Positions 38,366 to 48,606 of a stretch of 64,000 bases of DNA are shown piece after piece. The position numbers were made by a program, and so were the translations under genes. The DNA is taken from positions 36,968,994 through 37,032,993 of the forward strand of contig OZ026515.1 of assembly GCA_964019695.1 (NCBI GenBank), given 5' to 3'. Within the stretch, counting starts at the first letter, position 1, and each line of letters starts with the position of its first letter. The notes under the pieces are model-generated. The model was given only the letters and a program-made list of their open reading frames with translations. It was not told the origin of the DNA and searched no databases. The DNA is from Loripinus fragilis. Its lineage: Eukaryota > Mollusca > Bivalvia > Lucinida > Lucinidae.

Positions 38366-38442
38366 CAGTCTCTCTGATAATGTCCTCTTTGCATGCAGAA
38401 ATTGTCTGGTGCACAGCCTGCAGGTTTCCACACATCATTCAT
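38366..38442 (-). CDS. Possible isolated exon, unknown product
   Basis: On the minus strand tattatgttttctccAG precedes this 77-bp block, and it is followed by G|GTGAGT, an almost ideal acceptor and donor. One internal frame is open throughout (starting MNDVWKPAGC). An alternative frame begins at an internal ATGATG and reads MMCGNLQAVHQTISACK, which looks more protein-like but would make this a first coding exon. No repeat matches it, and it sits in a repeat-filled region as an intronic exon would. No neighbouring exon was found, so the call rests on splice signals alone. It could be a chance match. Confidence 0.27.
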
Positions 38443-38569
38443 CTGGAGAAAACATAATACAGAAAATCACATGAAATGCCTTGTACCCTCTTTTCACCAT
38501 TTGGGCTTGGACAGGTGACTTATTTTGGAAGTTATTACTTGACAAACAGGATTTTGATTTTTTTATTCA

Positions 38570-38715
38570 TTACAGAGATCAAACATGTTTTTCTAAGCAT
38601 TAACATCTGCTGGACCCCGAGGGTGGTGTTGAAACGCGAGCCTGAAAGGCAAGGGTTTTAACAACCCCCAAGGGGTCTAGCAGATGTTAGTGTATCAGAA
38701 AAACATGTTTGATCA
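38570..38715. mobile_element. Foldback element with GATCAAACATGTTTTTCT ends
   Basis: GATCAAACATGTTTTTCTAA at the left pairs with agaAAAACATGTTTGATC at the right, and taacatctgctggacccc pairs with ggggtctagcagatgtta. Confidence 0.65.
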
Positions 38716-39168
38716 TTATTATTGCCTAAAGTCATTTTGTCACTTGATCACTTTGGAAAAACTCTTCGAAAAGTTCATTTTTGTATTACTATAATGGCGC
38801 ACAAAAGCATAAAGGATTCGTAGGTTTTGAAAATGTCTGATCCAGAGCAAAGAAACGCTATCCTAATGTCACTTAATAATGTTCATTTCTACCCGAGGGT
38901 TGTGTTGAAACGCGAGCCTGAAAGGCAAGGGTTTTAACAACCCCCAAGGGGTCTAGCAGATGTTAGTGTATCAGAAAAACATGTTTGATCATTATTATTG
39001 CCTAAAGTCATTTTGTCACTTGATCACTTTGGAAAAACTCTTCGAAAAGTTCATTTTTGTATTACTATAATGGCGCACAAAAGCATAAAGGATTCGTAGG
39101 TTTTGAAAATGTCTGATCCAGAGCAAAGAAACGTTATCCTAATGTCACTTAATAATGATCATTTCTAT
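38617..39168. repeat. 276-bp tandem duplication
   Basis: ccgagggtggtgttgaaacg at 38617 restarts as ccgagggttgtgttgaaacg at 38893, and the two 276-bp copies are almost identical (gctatcc against gttatcc near the end). The duplication includes the right arm of the foldback at 38570-38715, so it is later than that insertion. Confidence 0.9.
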
Positions 39169-39354
39169 GCACGTTACTGTTGATGACGTCAATTTTTGTG
39201 ATGGCCTAGAATGCGTATATGTAAAGTACAAAAGCTGTGCATCAACAGCATGTGAATTGCCTGATTATTAATACATGGGTTTTTGCCTGTTAAAACATGG
39301 CTGTTAATAGTGTGTGATTTAGTTAATGCATTATTGACCAGTCAGCATTTTTTA

Positions 39355-39480
39355 GTCACATCAGGATGTCTTCCTTGGTGGTACCAAGCACTAAACAGCG
39401 AGGATAAAGAATGTGTCTTTCTCAAGGACACAGTTTAGACTCTAGCTAGCAAGCTGAATCAGGTCAAGCTCTCTATACCA
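39355..39480 (-). mobile_element. SINE fragment, minus strand
   Basis: The minus reading gives ggtatagagagcttgacc (head), gtgtccttgagaaagacac and tagtgcttggtaccaccaaggaag, matching the SINE body used elsewhere in the window. Confidence 0.6.
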
Positions 39481-39592
39481 GAGCTACTGGATTTTTTGAA
39501 CAATTGAAGGCTATTTCAAATGACTTTTTTCTGTTAAACACATATGCCTTAAACAAGCACAGTTTGCAAAAAGATGCAAAGAATCCATACTA

Positions 39593-39715
39593 TATGGGCC
39601 TCGACGCGAGAAAACCTGTCTTCAGGGGTTTGCGAACAACACAGGGGCAGACCAGCCTGCCCATCCACGCAATCTGATCAGCTCCTTTGTTATTCGCTAA
39701 TTGGAAAGTATTATA
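39593..39715 (-). repeat. Dispersed repeat, inverted copy of 34505-34630
   Basis: cagaccagcctgcccatcca... ctgatcagctcctttgttattcgc is the complement of the sequence at 34505-34630. Confidence 0.55.
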
Positions 39716-39882
39716 TCTAGACTTGCTGCGAGCAAAATTTCAATTTTCTTTCTAGTCTCTGTAGCTGAGCAGGGTACTTGTCGGAAACCCTACAGACTGG
39801 TTCTCTCGCGTTGCGGCCCATATATAAAGCTGAATATCTCCCTCTGTGCTCTTATAATTGCACACTTTGTAAATACTATATA

Positions 39883-40362
39883 CAGTCAAAACTCTTTATT
39901 ACGTCACTCGTTCTAACAGAATATTTAATATCCAATATAAAATTGCTGGAAACGGATCTGTTTCTATTAAAATTCCCTCTTTATAACAGAATATTCACAT
40001 AACGACACCAACAGTAACTTCTGGGAACAGATATACAATTTATATGGAAAATAAATTCATTATAACAGAATTGTTACCACGCGTCAGACAATTTTGTGAT
40101 CAGAAAAAGGTATTTTTGGATGAACAGGTTTCTGTCTCACGTGATAAGTGGGAAGCTTTGTGCATTTTGATGCAATATGAAATTGAACTGATGTATACAT
40201 TTGGAAAAATGGCATTTTAATTCATTTGTACAATATTTTCTTTTACCAAATGATTATTATGTTGAAATCTGGTAATGGTCAGAATTTCTTTATAACAGCA
40301 AATTCACTTTAACGTCAAAGATATCTTTGAAAAAACAGTGTCGTTATAAAGAGGGTTGACTG
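39883..40362. mobile_element. 480-bp TA-flanked MITE, copy 1 (CAGTCAAAACTCTTTAT ends)
   Basis: Left end TA-CAGTCAAAACTCTTTATTACG, right end CGTTATAAAGAGGGTTGACTG-TA. Imperfect 22-bp inverted repeats, a CAGT start and TA duplication fit the Tc1/mariner-pogo group, whose pogo/Tigger-type ends often read CAGT..., but there is no transposase. Copy 2 lies at 40744-41222 and is about 90% similar by eye. Confidence 0.75.
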
Positions 40363-40743
40363 TATATTATGAACTGTGATTTCTATTCGGCCAGTCAAAA
40401 AGCATTATTTCATATAAAACTAGAGCAGCAGTCGATGGTACACCATCGCAAATACCCGCTTTTTTACCTATAACCTTTACCTTGGGGTCAAGGTCACACA
40501 AAATGCAGCTCAGTACCTCCTACATGTGACCTATGCACCTGTGAAGTTTGAAGTTGATATGTCCAATGGTTAAGGAGGAGATGCATTTACAAGAAAATAC
40601 ATTATATGACCTTGACCTAGTTGTTAAGGTCACACAAAATGTTGTCCAGTGCCCTCCAAATCATATGACCTATGCACCTGCCAAATTTGAAGTTGCTAGG
40701 TCAAACAGTTTAGGAGAAGATGGATTTACAAGAAAGTAAATTA

Positions 40744-41222
40744 CAGTCAAAACTCTTTATAACGTCACTCGTTATAACAGAATATTCAATATCCGACACA
40801 AAATTGCTGGGAACGGATCTGTTTCCATTAAAATTCCCTCTTTATAACAGAATATTCACTTAACGACACCGTCATTAACTTCTGGGAACAGATATACAAT
40901 TTCTATTGAAAATAAATTCATTAAAACAGAATTGTTACAATGTGTCAGACAATTTTGTGATCAGAACAAGGTCTTTTTGCATGAACAGGTTTCTGTCTCG
41001 CTTGATAAGTGGGAAGCTTTGCTTATTTTGATGCAATATAAAATTGAACTGATATATACATTTGGAATAATAGCATTTTAATTCATTTGTACAATATTTT
41101 CTTTTACCAAATGATTATTATGTAGAAATCTGGTAATGGTCAGAATTCTTTATAACAGCAAATTCACTTTAACGTCAAAGATAGCTTGGAACAAACAGTG
41201 TCGTTATAAAGAGGGTAGACTG
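40744..41222. mobile_element. 480-bp TA-flanked MITE, copy 2, nested in a Helitron-like element
   Basis: TA-CAGTCAAAACTCTTTATAACG ... GTTATAAAGAGGGTAGACTG-TA. The host reads acaagaaagtaaat/TA...TA/tatgacc, while sister cores read acattatatgacc, so the empty TA target is directly visible. Confidence 0.8.
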
Positions 41223-41810
41223 TATATGACCTTGACCTTGGAGTCAAGGTCACACAAAATGTTGCCCAGTACCATCCATATCATGTGACCTATGCACCTG
41301 TAAACTTTGAAGTTGCTATGCTATGTCCAATGGTTCAGGAGAAGATTCATTTACAAGAAAATACATTTTTTGACCTTGGGGTATTTGACCTTCACCCCAA
41401 GGTCAAGGTCACATGAAGTGTTGCCTAGTATCCTCAACATCATGTGACCTATGCACAGGCAAAATTTGAAGTTGCTACTTCCAAAACATTATGAGGAGAT
41501 GCGTTTTCAAGAAAATACATTATTTGACCTTTGACCTTGACCTTGGGGTCAAGGTCGCACGAAACATCGCCCAGTACCCTTGACATCATGTGACCTATGC
41601 ACAGGCAAAATTTGAAGTTGCTACTTCGAAACGTTTATGAGGAGATGCATTTACAAGAAAATACATTATTTGACCTTCGACCTTGACCCCCAAGGTCAAG
41701 GTCACACAAAATGTCACCCAGTACCCTCTACATCATGTGATCTATGCATCTACAAAGTTTGAAGTTGCTACGTCCAACGGTTTAGGAGAAGATACAATTA
41801 CAAGAAACGT

Positions 41811-41870
41811 GACGGACGGACGGACAGACAGACAGACGCACGGACGGACAGACAGACGGACGGACGACGG
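41811..41870. repeat. (ACGG)n/(GACA)n microsatellite
   Basis: Mixed ggac/gaca tetranucleotides near the right end of the Helitron-like element, in the same relative place as 13566-13630. Confidence 0.9.
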
Positions 41871-41928
41871 ACCAACTTTGGTACGAAATTAATATACCCT
41901 ATTTTTCTTACGAAAAAGCGGGTATAAT

Positions 41929-42385
41929 TAATAACGCTAGATATGACCAGAAACCCCAAAAAGGGGTACTTTGGCTAACAGTGAAGACCCAGATGAAATG
42001 CCGGATAATGGCTCTGCAATGTTTGCTTAGACCAAATCATCATCTTCAGAGAAATACAACAACATTTGAAAATTATAAGCAGTGCATAACCCCTCATAAT
42101 ATACAATGGACCATTCTTACTTTGCTGTATTTTACTTTATGGAAAATTCCATTGATCTGAAAAGGGTTAAAGTACTGCAGAGATTCATGAAGTCATGAGC
42201 CATTTTCCAAAAGCTCACATTGTCTAAATATGCCACTTACATGGATTCACTATCTTGCAGCTGAGAACTGTCTTAGTATGTAAATGTTCTAAAATTTGAA
42301 ACACTTTTCTCTTTCTATTCTCAAATAAATTGTCGCTTAATTATCAGGGTTGGAATTCACAAAATGCTCGTCAGAAATTCATACC
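41929..42385. repeat. Start of an older degenerate tandem repeat region
   Basis: aaatttgaaacacttttctctttct and ggaattcacaaaatgct near 42290-42365 recur at 45231-45305 and belong to the long-period repeat spread over about 42170-48930. Otherwise no frame or motif. Confidence 0.5.
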
Positions 42386-42390
42386 GGGAA

Positions 42391-42455
42391 GACTCTGATC
42401 AGACTGCTTCTTTAGAACTCTTTACAGAAATTCTTCTTTGGAAGCAGTCTGATCT
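42391..42455. repeat. Inverted repeat GATCAGACTGCTTC
   Basis: gatcagactgcttc at 42397 and gaagcagtctgatc at 42440 face each other. A shorter version with a tiny loop is near 45338-45362. Confidence 0.6.
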
Positions 42456-42714
42456 GTGTCTGTGCTGCTTGTCTAGGCCTTTTAGGCAGGCAGCTGGTGT
42501 TTGAAATTTTAGAGCATTTATCACAACTCTTGTTTTTATCAGGTTTTGAAAAGCTCTGCAATAAACCTGATTTACAGTGCAGCTTCTCAAAGCACAAGAG
42601 TTTGATTAAGCATTTTTACTTAACATCAAAGCCAAAAGTGACTTGATATGATAGCTTATCAATACATGGGGCCAGTAAAGCAATTTTTTATCAATAAAAT
42701 TATGATTGTTTTCT

Positions 42715-42815
42715 TATCCATCAGTTTAAACATGTGTTTTGGTTGCTCAAAAGCACCATCTCATTGAGACGGTTCTTTTGAGTACCCACAACATTATGTT
42801 TTGGTTGAGAAATAT
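42715..42815. repeat. Hairpin module 'CTCAAAAGAACCGTCTCA', copy 1
   Basis: ggttgctcaaaagcaccatctcattgagacggttcttttgagtaccc folds on itself. A better-preserved copy is at 44728-44815, and a decayed one is in every macrosatellite unit at about 922-1010. Confidence 0.75.
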
Positions 42816-43072
42816 GAAAGAATAATTTTCTGTTACGCACTCATATCTGGGGGCCTGTTGATACCTATAAGTGTCACTAAACTCTGGTTCGGTATGTTCC
42901 TCTGTCTGCATACAAAACTTTGGTTAAAACTTGGTTATTGCAAAATTTAAATATTTGACCTTCGATCTTGTTGTCTTTGGAGTCAGGGGGTAATTTTTGA
43001 CACTGTTGTGCTTATCTCGAGCATTGTGCAATCATGGCCCATGCTAGATATCAGGGTGGGTTTGTTTCGATA

Positions 43073-43491
43073 CACTGTACGGAAAAATGTCCGACTTCTT
43101 TTCCACAATGATGTTTTAAGCGAAAGTAAGTAGAGATTTCTGCGTGTTTTTTCATCTTTACCCAGAAAGTTATACGCCCTTTTCCAGCCCACATTTTCCC
43201 CGATCTCACGATGCCAGAATGTCCTCATAAAGCTTCTTATTTTGAGTACAGACTCTGTCACAAAATTTTTAATGGTGAAGATGGAGCCTGAATTATAGAA
43301 ATAAACTGTACGGACGACAATTATTTTCTTTGTGACAGAGTTTGTACTCAAAGTAAGAAGCTTAAAGAGGATATCCTGGTAGCCTTTGATCGGGGAAAAA
43401 TGTGGGCTGGAAAATGGTATATTCTTTTCTGGGTATAGATGAGAAAACATAGAGGAATCGACTTACATCCGATCAGAAAATCTGTACAGTG
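43073..43491. mobile_element. 419-bp foldback MITE with TA duplication
   Basis: TA-CACTGTACGGAAAAATGTCC at the left and CTGTACAGTG-TA at the right. The arms of about 180 bp (for example gtgacagagtttgtactcaaag with its inverse) are imperfect inverted copies around a centre near 43280. The plus and minus frames called here are arm reflections, not genes. Confidence 0.75.
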
Positions 43492-43874
43492 TATTCGAGC
43501 ATCTGTTAGAAATAAGCAATTGCCCACTTGCCCCCCACAGGTTGAATTTGTTGGGGGCAAGCTGAGTGTCTAAGAAGGTTGCCCCCTGGTCAGGCTGAAA
43601 TTCTAGAACTTGAAAAAGTACTTGTTTTGTGTCTTTCTTAAAGTATTGCATGTTCACTGCAAATTAATAAATAACAAGATGTTGCCATGCTGCCATCTTA
43701 AAAAAAAGTCAACAGTCTAAAACTATGTATCTTTATAAGAAGTTCAGGTCTAGGCAAACAGACTGTCAGTGCAGACACGTATCAGACTATTCCGGCAAAC
43801 AGTGCAGACCAGAATAGACTAATTAGGGCCTTCACTGTTTGCCATTGTGTCTGCATATTATTTGAGGCATACCT

Positions 43875-44291
43875 CACACTGGTAAATGTATACGTCGATT
43901 TGGTGGTATTTAGGCGTATTGCCGGTACTTCATAGACCGGAAGTGGTAGATATTGATGTTAATACAATATAGAAAAACATGCCATATGCCTAAAGGACTA
44001 TAGAATTGGATCATTTTTAAGCATTCGGCATGCACATGGCGATTTATGTAAGCATTTAAGAATAAATTCAAGTACCGATCTGGATGATCGGTACTCGAAT
44101 CTATTCCTAAATGCTTACATAAATCACCATGCACATACTGAATACTTAAAAATGATTGAAGTCTATAGTCCTTTAGGCATATGGCATGTTTTTCTATATA
44201 GTATTAACACAAATATCTACCACTTCCGGTCTATGAAGTGCCAGCAATACGCGTAAATACCACCAAATCGACGTATACATTTACCAGTGTG
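43875..44291. mobile_element. 417-bp palindromic element, CACACTGG ends, 5-bp duplication TACCT
   Basis: Starts CACACTGGTAAATGTATACG and ends with its inverse CGTATACATTTACCAGTGTG. TACCT stands at 43870-43874 and again at 44292-44296. The arms of about 200 bp match almost throughout around a centre near 44080 (gatctggatgatc). A 774-bp relative with the same terminal pattern is at 47833-48606. CAC termini and 5-bp duplications are Transib/RAG-like features; no transposase is present. Confidence 0.75.
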
Positions 44292-44324
44292 TACCTGTAG
44301 ATGTTAAAAGTACACTGTTTGATT

Positions 44325-44520
44325 ACAGCAACTTTTCACGTGGGAGAGCGTCAGACTCTTAATCACAAGGTTGCGGGTTTGATTCTCACACTTAGGTGCC
44401 ATGTTGTGTGCTTAAGCAAGGCACTTTGCCAAGTGGCTTAGTACTGGTTAAACCCAGGAAGCTGTCCTAAAATTACTGAAAACTGTTAACCAGGACATAA
44501 AGCCTCAAACAAACAAATTT
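44325..44520 (+). mobile_element. Near-complete tRNA-derived SINE
   Basis: A-box region cgtgggagagcgtcagactc near 44339, B box GGGTTTGATTCT at 44375-44386, body gtgcttaagcaaggcactttgcc and ttagtactggttaaacccaggaag, and tail aactgaaaactgttaaccaggacataaagcc with a caaacaaacaaa end. This is the best reference copy of the family in the window. Confidence 0.75.
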
Positions 44521-44727
44521 AGCACGTATAAGCATTTTTAGGAATTTTATGAATGAATTGTGCAGGGCAAGTTAAAATTGTGGGGGGCAAGTTGTGTTTG
44601 TCTTCAGGTTGCCCGCCAGACAAGTTGAGTTCTCTGGCTTATTTCTAACACTACATAATACAAAGGCTTAGATAAACAATTTTAAAATTGTTGAGCGTAA
44701 AATTGTAACTATTTCTTTTCCCGTCAA

Positions 44728-44815
44728 TTTTAACATATGTTTTGGGTGCTCAAAAGAACCGTCTCATTGAGACGGTTCTTTCGAGTACCCACAACATATG
44801 TTTTGGTTGAGAAAT
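44728..44815. repeat. Hairpin module, best copy
   Basis: GGGTGCTCAAAAGAACCGTC TCA pairs with TGAGACGGTTCTTTCGAGTACCC with essentially no loop (about 44738-44785), inside a longer catatg...catatg frame. Confidence 0.8.
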
Positions 44816-44879
44816 AAGAAAATTATTTTTTGGGTATGCACTCTTAACTAAAGGCCTGTTAATATGAATAATCTCCCTG

Positions 44880-46430
44880 TTAACTTCAAAAATTCTAAAC
44901 TCGTATTGCACCAATATATTCAGTCCTGAAAATGCCTTGTTATCATGTCCGCTGCATATTTTTAAATGCACTTGAGACTACTTTTATTATGGAAGCAAAC
45001 ACAATGAATCCAGATCAGATACGCAATCTATAACAATGTGTGTGTTGATGCTTTACACTCCAGTCAACAATTTTTCAGTTATGGTGCAACAATTGCCCAG
45101 TCTTGCTAAATTGTTTTTTTTTTGACACTGTTGTGCATATCTACAGACACAGTGCAGTCATGGGCCATTGTGAGAAGATGCTAGATATGAAAGCTTTGTG
45201 GAAATGTGAATCAAGTTCATTATGATAAATGTTTCAAAAATTTGAACACTTTACTCTCTGTTTGGATCTAAAAGGTTGGCATTTAGGCCTGAAATTCACA
45301 AAATGCTTTTCATAATAGCAAACAGGGATGACCTTGATCAGACTGCTTCATAGCAGTCTGTTCTGGGTCTGAGCTGTTGGTCTAATTCTTTTTTGCAAGC
45401 AAAATGTGTTCAAAAATTTAGAACATTTAAAATTACTGACACAAAAAGCCAAAATATGAAGTTTGCATTCTAGCTCAGTCAAGGGCAGTAACTCAATTTT
45501 TAACGAGTCAATTCTGACAAAATCAATAGGCTGTCAACTGTCAATGGTACCAATGGTTTATACCAAGAATGCATCAAATCTGACGAATGGGTACAGAAAT
45601 AAGGTTCCAGATTGACAAATGGATGGACAGAAGGATGGATGGATGGATGGATGCACATGTACACAGTATAATGACAGTTAATTTTGAAGAGGGCTGTGAA
45701 GAAGCCAGATGATCTGGATCTACACTGTTTTCAAAACTGGATATATCAGGGATAAGCATGCATCATAAGGACTAACCCTTGTCCTGCTGAACCAAGATTT
45801 ATCTAGTTCTTTTTTTTAAACACTGCAGATCCAGATCAGTTGGCTTCTGATGAAGCCATCTGATCAGGATCCACACTGTTGTCCATTCTGATACATGCTA
45901 ACAAATAGAATGCTGCAGGTTAAGAGGATAACAATTGGGGAGGAGTGTAGTAGATGAAAATACTCAGCATGACATGGGTTAATTAATATCATGTCAAGTA
46001 AAACGTACCAGCTTCTTAAGTCTGCTGTTTTCCAATTTTGTAGATTCTCTCTATTTCTAAGGGATCTGTTTTCTCCTGGTTATTCGAGTTTCTGGATTGC
46101 TGTAACGTTGACTCAGTGGATATATACATAAGAATTCATTGCCTTTCCTTGAGGCTCTACCCATCATCTGAAGGAAAACACATAACTTTTAGCATGCTGG
46201 GTAATTTTTCATGCTTAAAGTTTTTGCTTTGTGGTCTGTTGACTTTTTCAAAAATCAACTTTTTCAAAAAATCTTTCAGGAACACTCTCAGGCTGTCAGA
46301 GGATTTGGATCAAGATAACAGCAGACGTTATGTCTGTCCTCATCTGGGTCCAAACCGTTTGCAAAGGTTCACAATTTTCAGTAGACAACTAAGTTGTTGC
46401 TAGCAGGCCAAGACTTAAATATGAAGATTC
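44880..46430. repeat. Degenerate long-period tandem repeat, blocks A-B-C (first set)
   Basis: Block A (about 44905-45020: cctgaaaatgccttgttatcatg), B (45480-45790: ggcagtaactcaa ... tggatatatcaggg) and C (46010-46430: accagcttctt ... ctacccatcatctgaaggaaaa) each recur in the same order in 46440-48930. Contains a SINE-tail fragment at about 45045-45080 and a short (GGAT)n at 45618-45652. Confidence 0.65.
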
Positions 46431-46892
46431 TTCTTCAAAAAGTGCCAGTATATTTTAGTCCTGAAAATATCTGTTATCATTTCTGCTGCACATTTTTAAA
46501 TTCACTAGAGAATCCAGATCAGACTGCTCCTTAAAAGCCAATATAGCCTTCTATTCTAACTTGGTCAAGGGCAGTAACTCAAATGCTGACTGTCCACAGT
46601 AGATAGTATGAATCACCCTTACCAAAAATGCTTCAAATCTGGCTTATGGGTCCTGAGATTATGTTCCGGAGTGCCAAATGGATTGAAAGAGGGAGGGACA
46701 GATGCACACACAGATGAGGCCAAAACAATATCCCTCAGACATCATTGATGCGAAATGAATGGCATTTATATTTTTGAAGAAGAGGGCTGTGAGGAAGAAA
46801 CCAGATTATCTGGATCTACACTGTTTAAATAACTGGATATATCAGGGCTCAGCGTGCATGGTAAGGATTAAATAATATTGTGGCAAATGGAG

Positions 46893-47530
46893 CCACTGTG
46901 GTGTAGTGGATAAATAGAGAATTCTACTGTAGGTGAGTGTCTTTTGATATCAATTTTACCAGGCAAGGCTTTGAGAACGCTTGTTGACATCGGGAGGCTT
47001 GCCGAGCCATTCAACATGCGTTCTCAAGGCCGAGCCTGGTAAACTTGATACCATAAGACGCGAACCTTGTATTCTATTTATCAGTTTACCCATTATTTCA
47101 CTCTTTAAACTAGCGATTATGACGTAATTTTCGATTTTGTGTTGATTAAGCATCATTAGCAACATCCTTCAAAAAGTGCAACATCATCATGAGCTGATAA
47201 AGGCACATGCCGTAAGATAGACAATGTTTATCAGGCAGCGTGCAACAATGCAGTTAATATGAGAGGTAACTGATAAACTACTCCCCTTAAACGGCTATTT
47301 TTAGATCATGACATTATTTTCTATTTTTGGACAAGATTTATAAAATTCAAGAAACTTTTAAGTTAAATTTCAAATACTTTTGAAAATATTATGGAAAATG
47401 GAGCATATTTTCAAATACATGATATTTCAAAAGCGTCATTATGGAGCAATTATGGGTGAAGCATACAAACCAGGGGGTTCTATCCCCGGCTGCTCCAGTT
47501 TATCAGATGAGACATGAAGCTGTAGCCTCA
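46893..47530 (+). mobile_element. tRNA-like SINE head split by an insertion
   Basis: gagccactgtggtgtagtggataaa at 46893 has an A box (TGGTGTAGTGG), and cagggggttctatccccggctgctcc at 47471-47496 has the matching B box. About 540 bases lie between, including a foldback at 46935-47068 and the MITE-like module at 47280-47460. Reading across gives a normal tRNA-like SINE head, so the middle is probably inserted DNA; ends not resolved. Confidence 0.5.
46935..47068. mobile_element. Foldback element GATATCAATTTTACCAGGC
   Basis: ttaccaggcaaggctttgagaacgc pairs with gcgttctcaaggccgagcctggtaa around a centre near 47000. Confidence 0.6.
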
Positions 47531-47832
47531 TCTCCATAATGACCTTAGCTGGCCAGCTGCCCAGGCCAGCTGCTGAAGGGACTTTCAACTCAAACACACT
47601 CATTTTATGGCCAGCAGAACTTACCAGCTTCTAGTCTGCCGTTTTCAAATTATGTAGGTTCTATACTTCTGAAAGACCGGTTTTCTCCTGGTTATTCAAG
47701 TTTCTGGACTGCTGTGAGGTTGACTAAGTGGACCGTGGATATATACATAAGAATTCATCTCCTTTCCTTGCATCAGGTTCTACCCATCATCTGAAGGAAA
47801 AAACAACTCTTTGCATGATGGGCAAATTTTCT

Positions 47833-48606
47833 CACACTGGTCAATGTAAACGCACCGGTGGTTGCTACAACGAGCTGGTGGTTGCATTTTTCAGCACCGG
47901 TGGTGGCGTAAAAGGTAAAAAAATCTATACCTGTTGACTTTATTATTTATTTATAAACTAACATTTATTTCATTTGTGATGACACCTGGCGCACAGACCA
48001 CCGGTAACATTGCAGTTTATGGCTCTGCCAAGCAATTGGTGATTTAATTCATGGTTTGGACTGCAAATCCAACAAAGTTCTGGTGCTTTTTTCTAGTGTA
48101 ACTGCCTAAATTGAGTGAAATCAGCATGTCTAAGCGCAGCTGGTGTCATATTCCCATGAAATAACATCCAAAAAACAATTACTACTTTGTTGTTTTCTTC
48201 TTGGTAAACTAGCAAATGTTTTATTGAGGAATTTTTATTACAACGCACTGGGAGCATTTTTTGACGCATTGATACAACGCACTGATGGTTGCACAGAATT
48301 CCTGTGGTTGCTGTAGGCAGTTACACTAGAAAAAAGCACCTGTCACGGCAAAACTCCAGAACTTTGTTGGATTTGCAGTCCAAACCATGAATTATATCAC
48401 CAATTGCTTGGCAGAGCCATAAACTGCAATGTTACCGGTGGTCTGTGCGCCAGGTGTCATCACAAATAAAATAAATACAAGTTTATAAATAAATAATAAA
48501 GTCAACAGGTATAGATTTTTTTACCTTTTACGCTACCACCGGTGCTGAAAAATGCAACCACCAGCTCGTTGTAGCAACCACCGGTGCGTTTACATTGACC
48601 AGTGTG
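47833..48606. mobile_element. 774-bp palindromic element, CACACTGG ends, 5-bp duplication TTTCT
   Basis: Starts CACACTGGTCAATGTAAACG and ends CGTTTACATTGACCAGTGTG, flanked by TTTCT at 47828-47832 and 48607-48611. The arms of about 270-300 bp are close inverted copies (gcaccggtggttgctac; gacacctggcgcacagacc; ccaattgcttggcagagcc). The paralogous block C at 46170-46260 reads gggtaatttttcatgctt with no insertion, i.e. an empty site. Same terminal pattern and duplication length as 43875-44291. Confidence 0.8.

Larger units (their letters stand above)
40420..41928 (-). mobile_element. Helitron-like element, second family, with nested MITE
   Basis: Starts after AAAA with CTAGAGCAGCAG and the hairpin CGATGGT-ACACCATCG. 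On the minus strand this is hairpin, 8 bases, CTAG, then T, the canonical Helitron 3' end. Four to five cores of about 150 bp follow (gtcaaggtcacacaaaatgt, catgtgacctatgcac, tttgaagttgcta), then (ACGG)n/(GACA)n at 41811-41870 and an end with ttttcttacgaaaaagcgggtat near 41901-41925. A truncated relative is at 54160-54440. Confidence 0.65.

Noticed and set aside
42983..43450. 155-codon minus-strand frame
   Set aside because: It spans both arms of a palindromic MITE; the two halves are mirror translations of the same arm.
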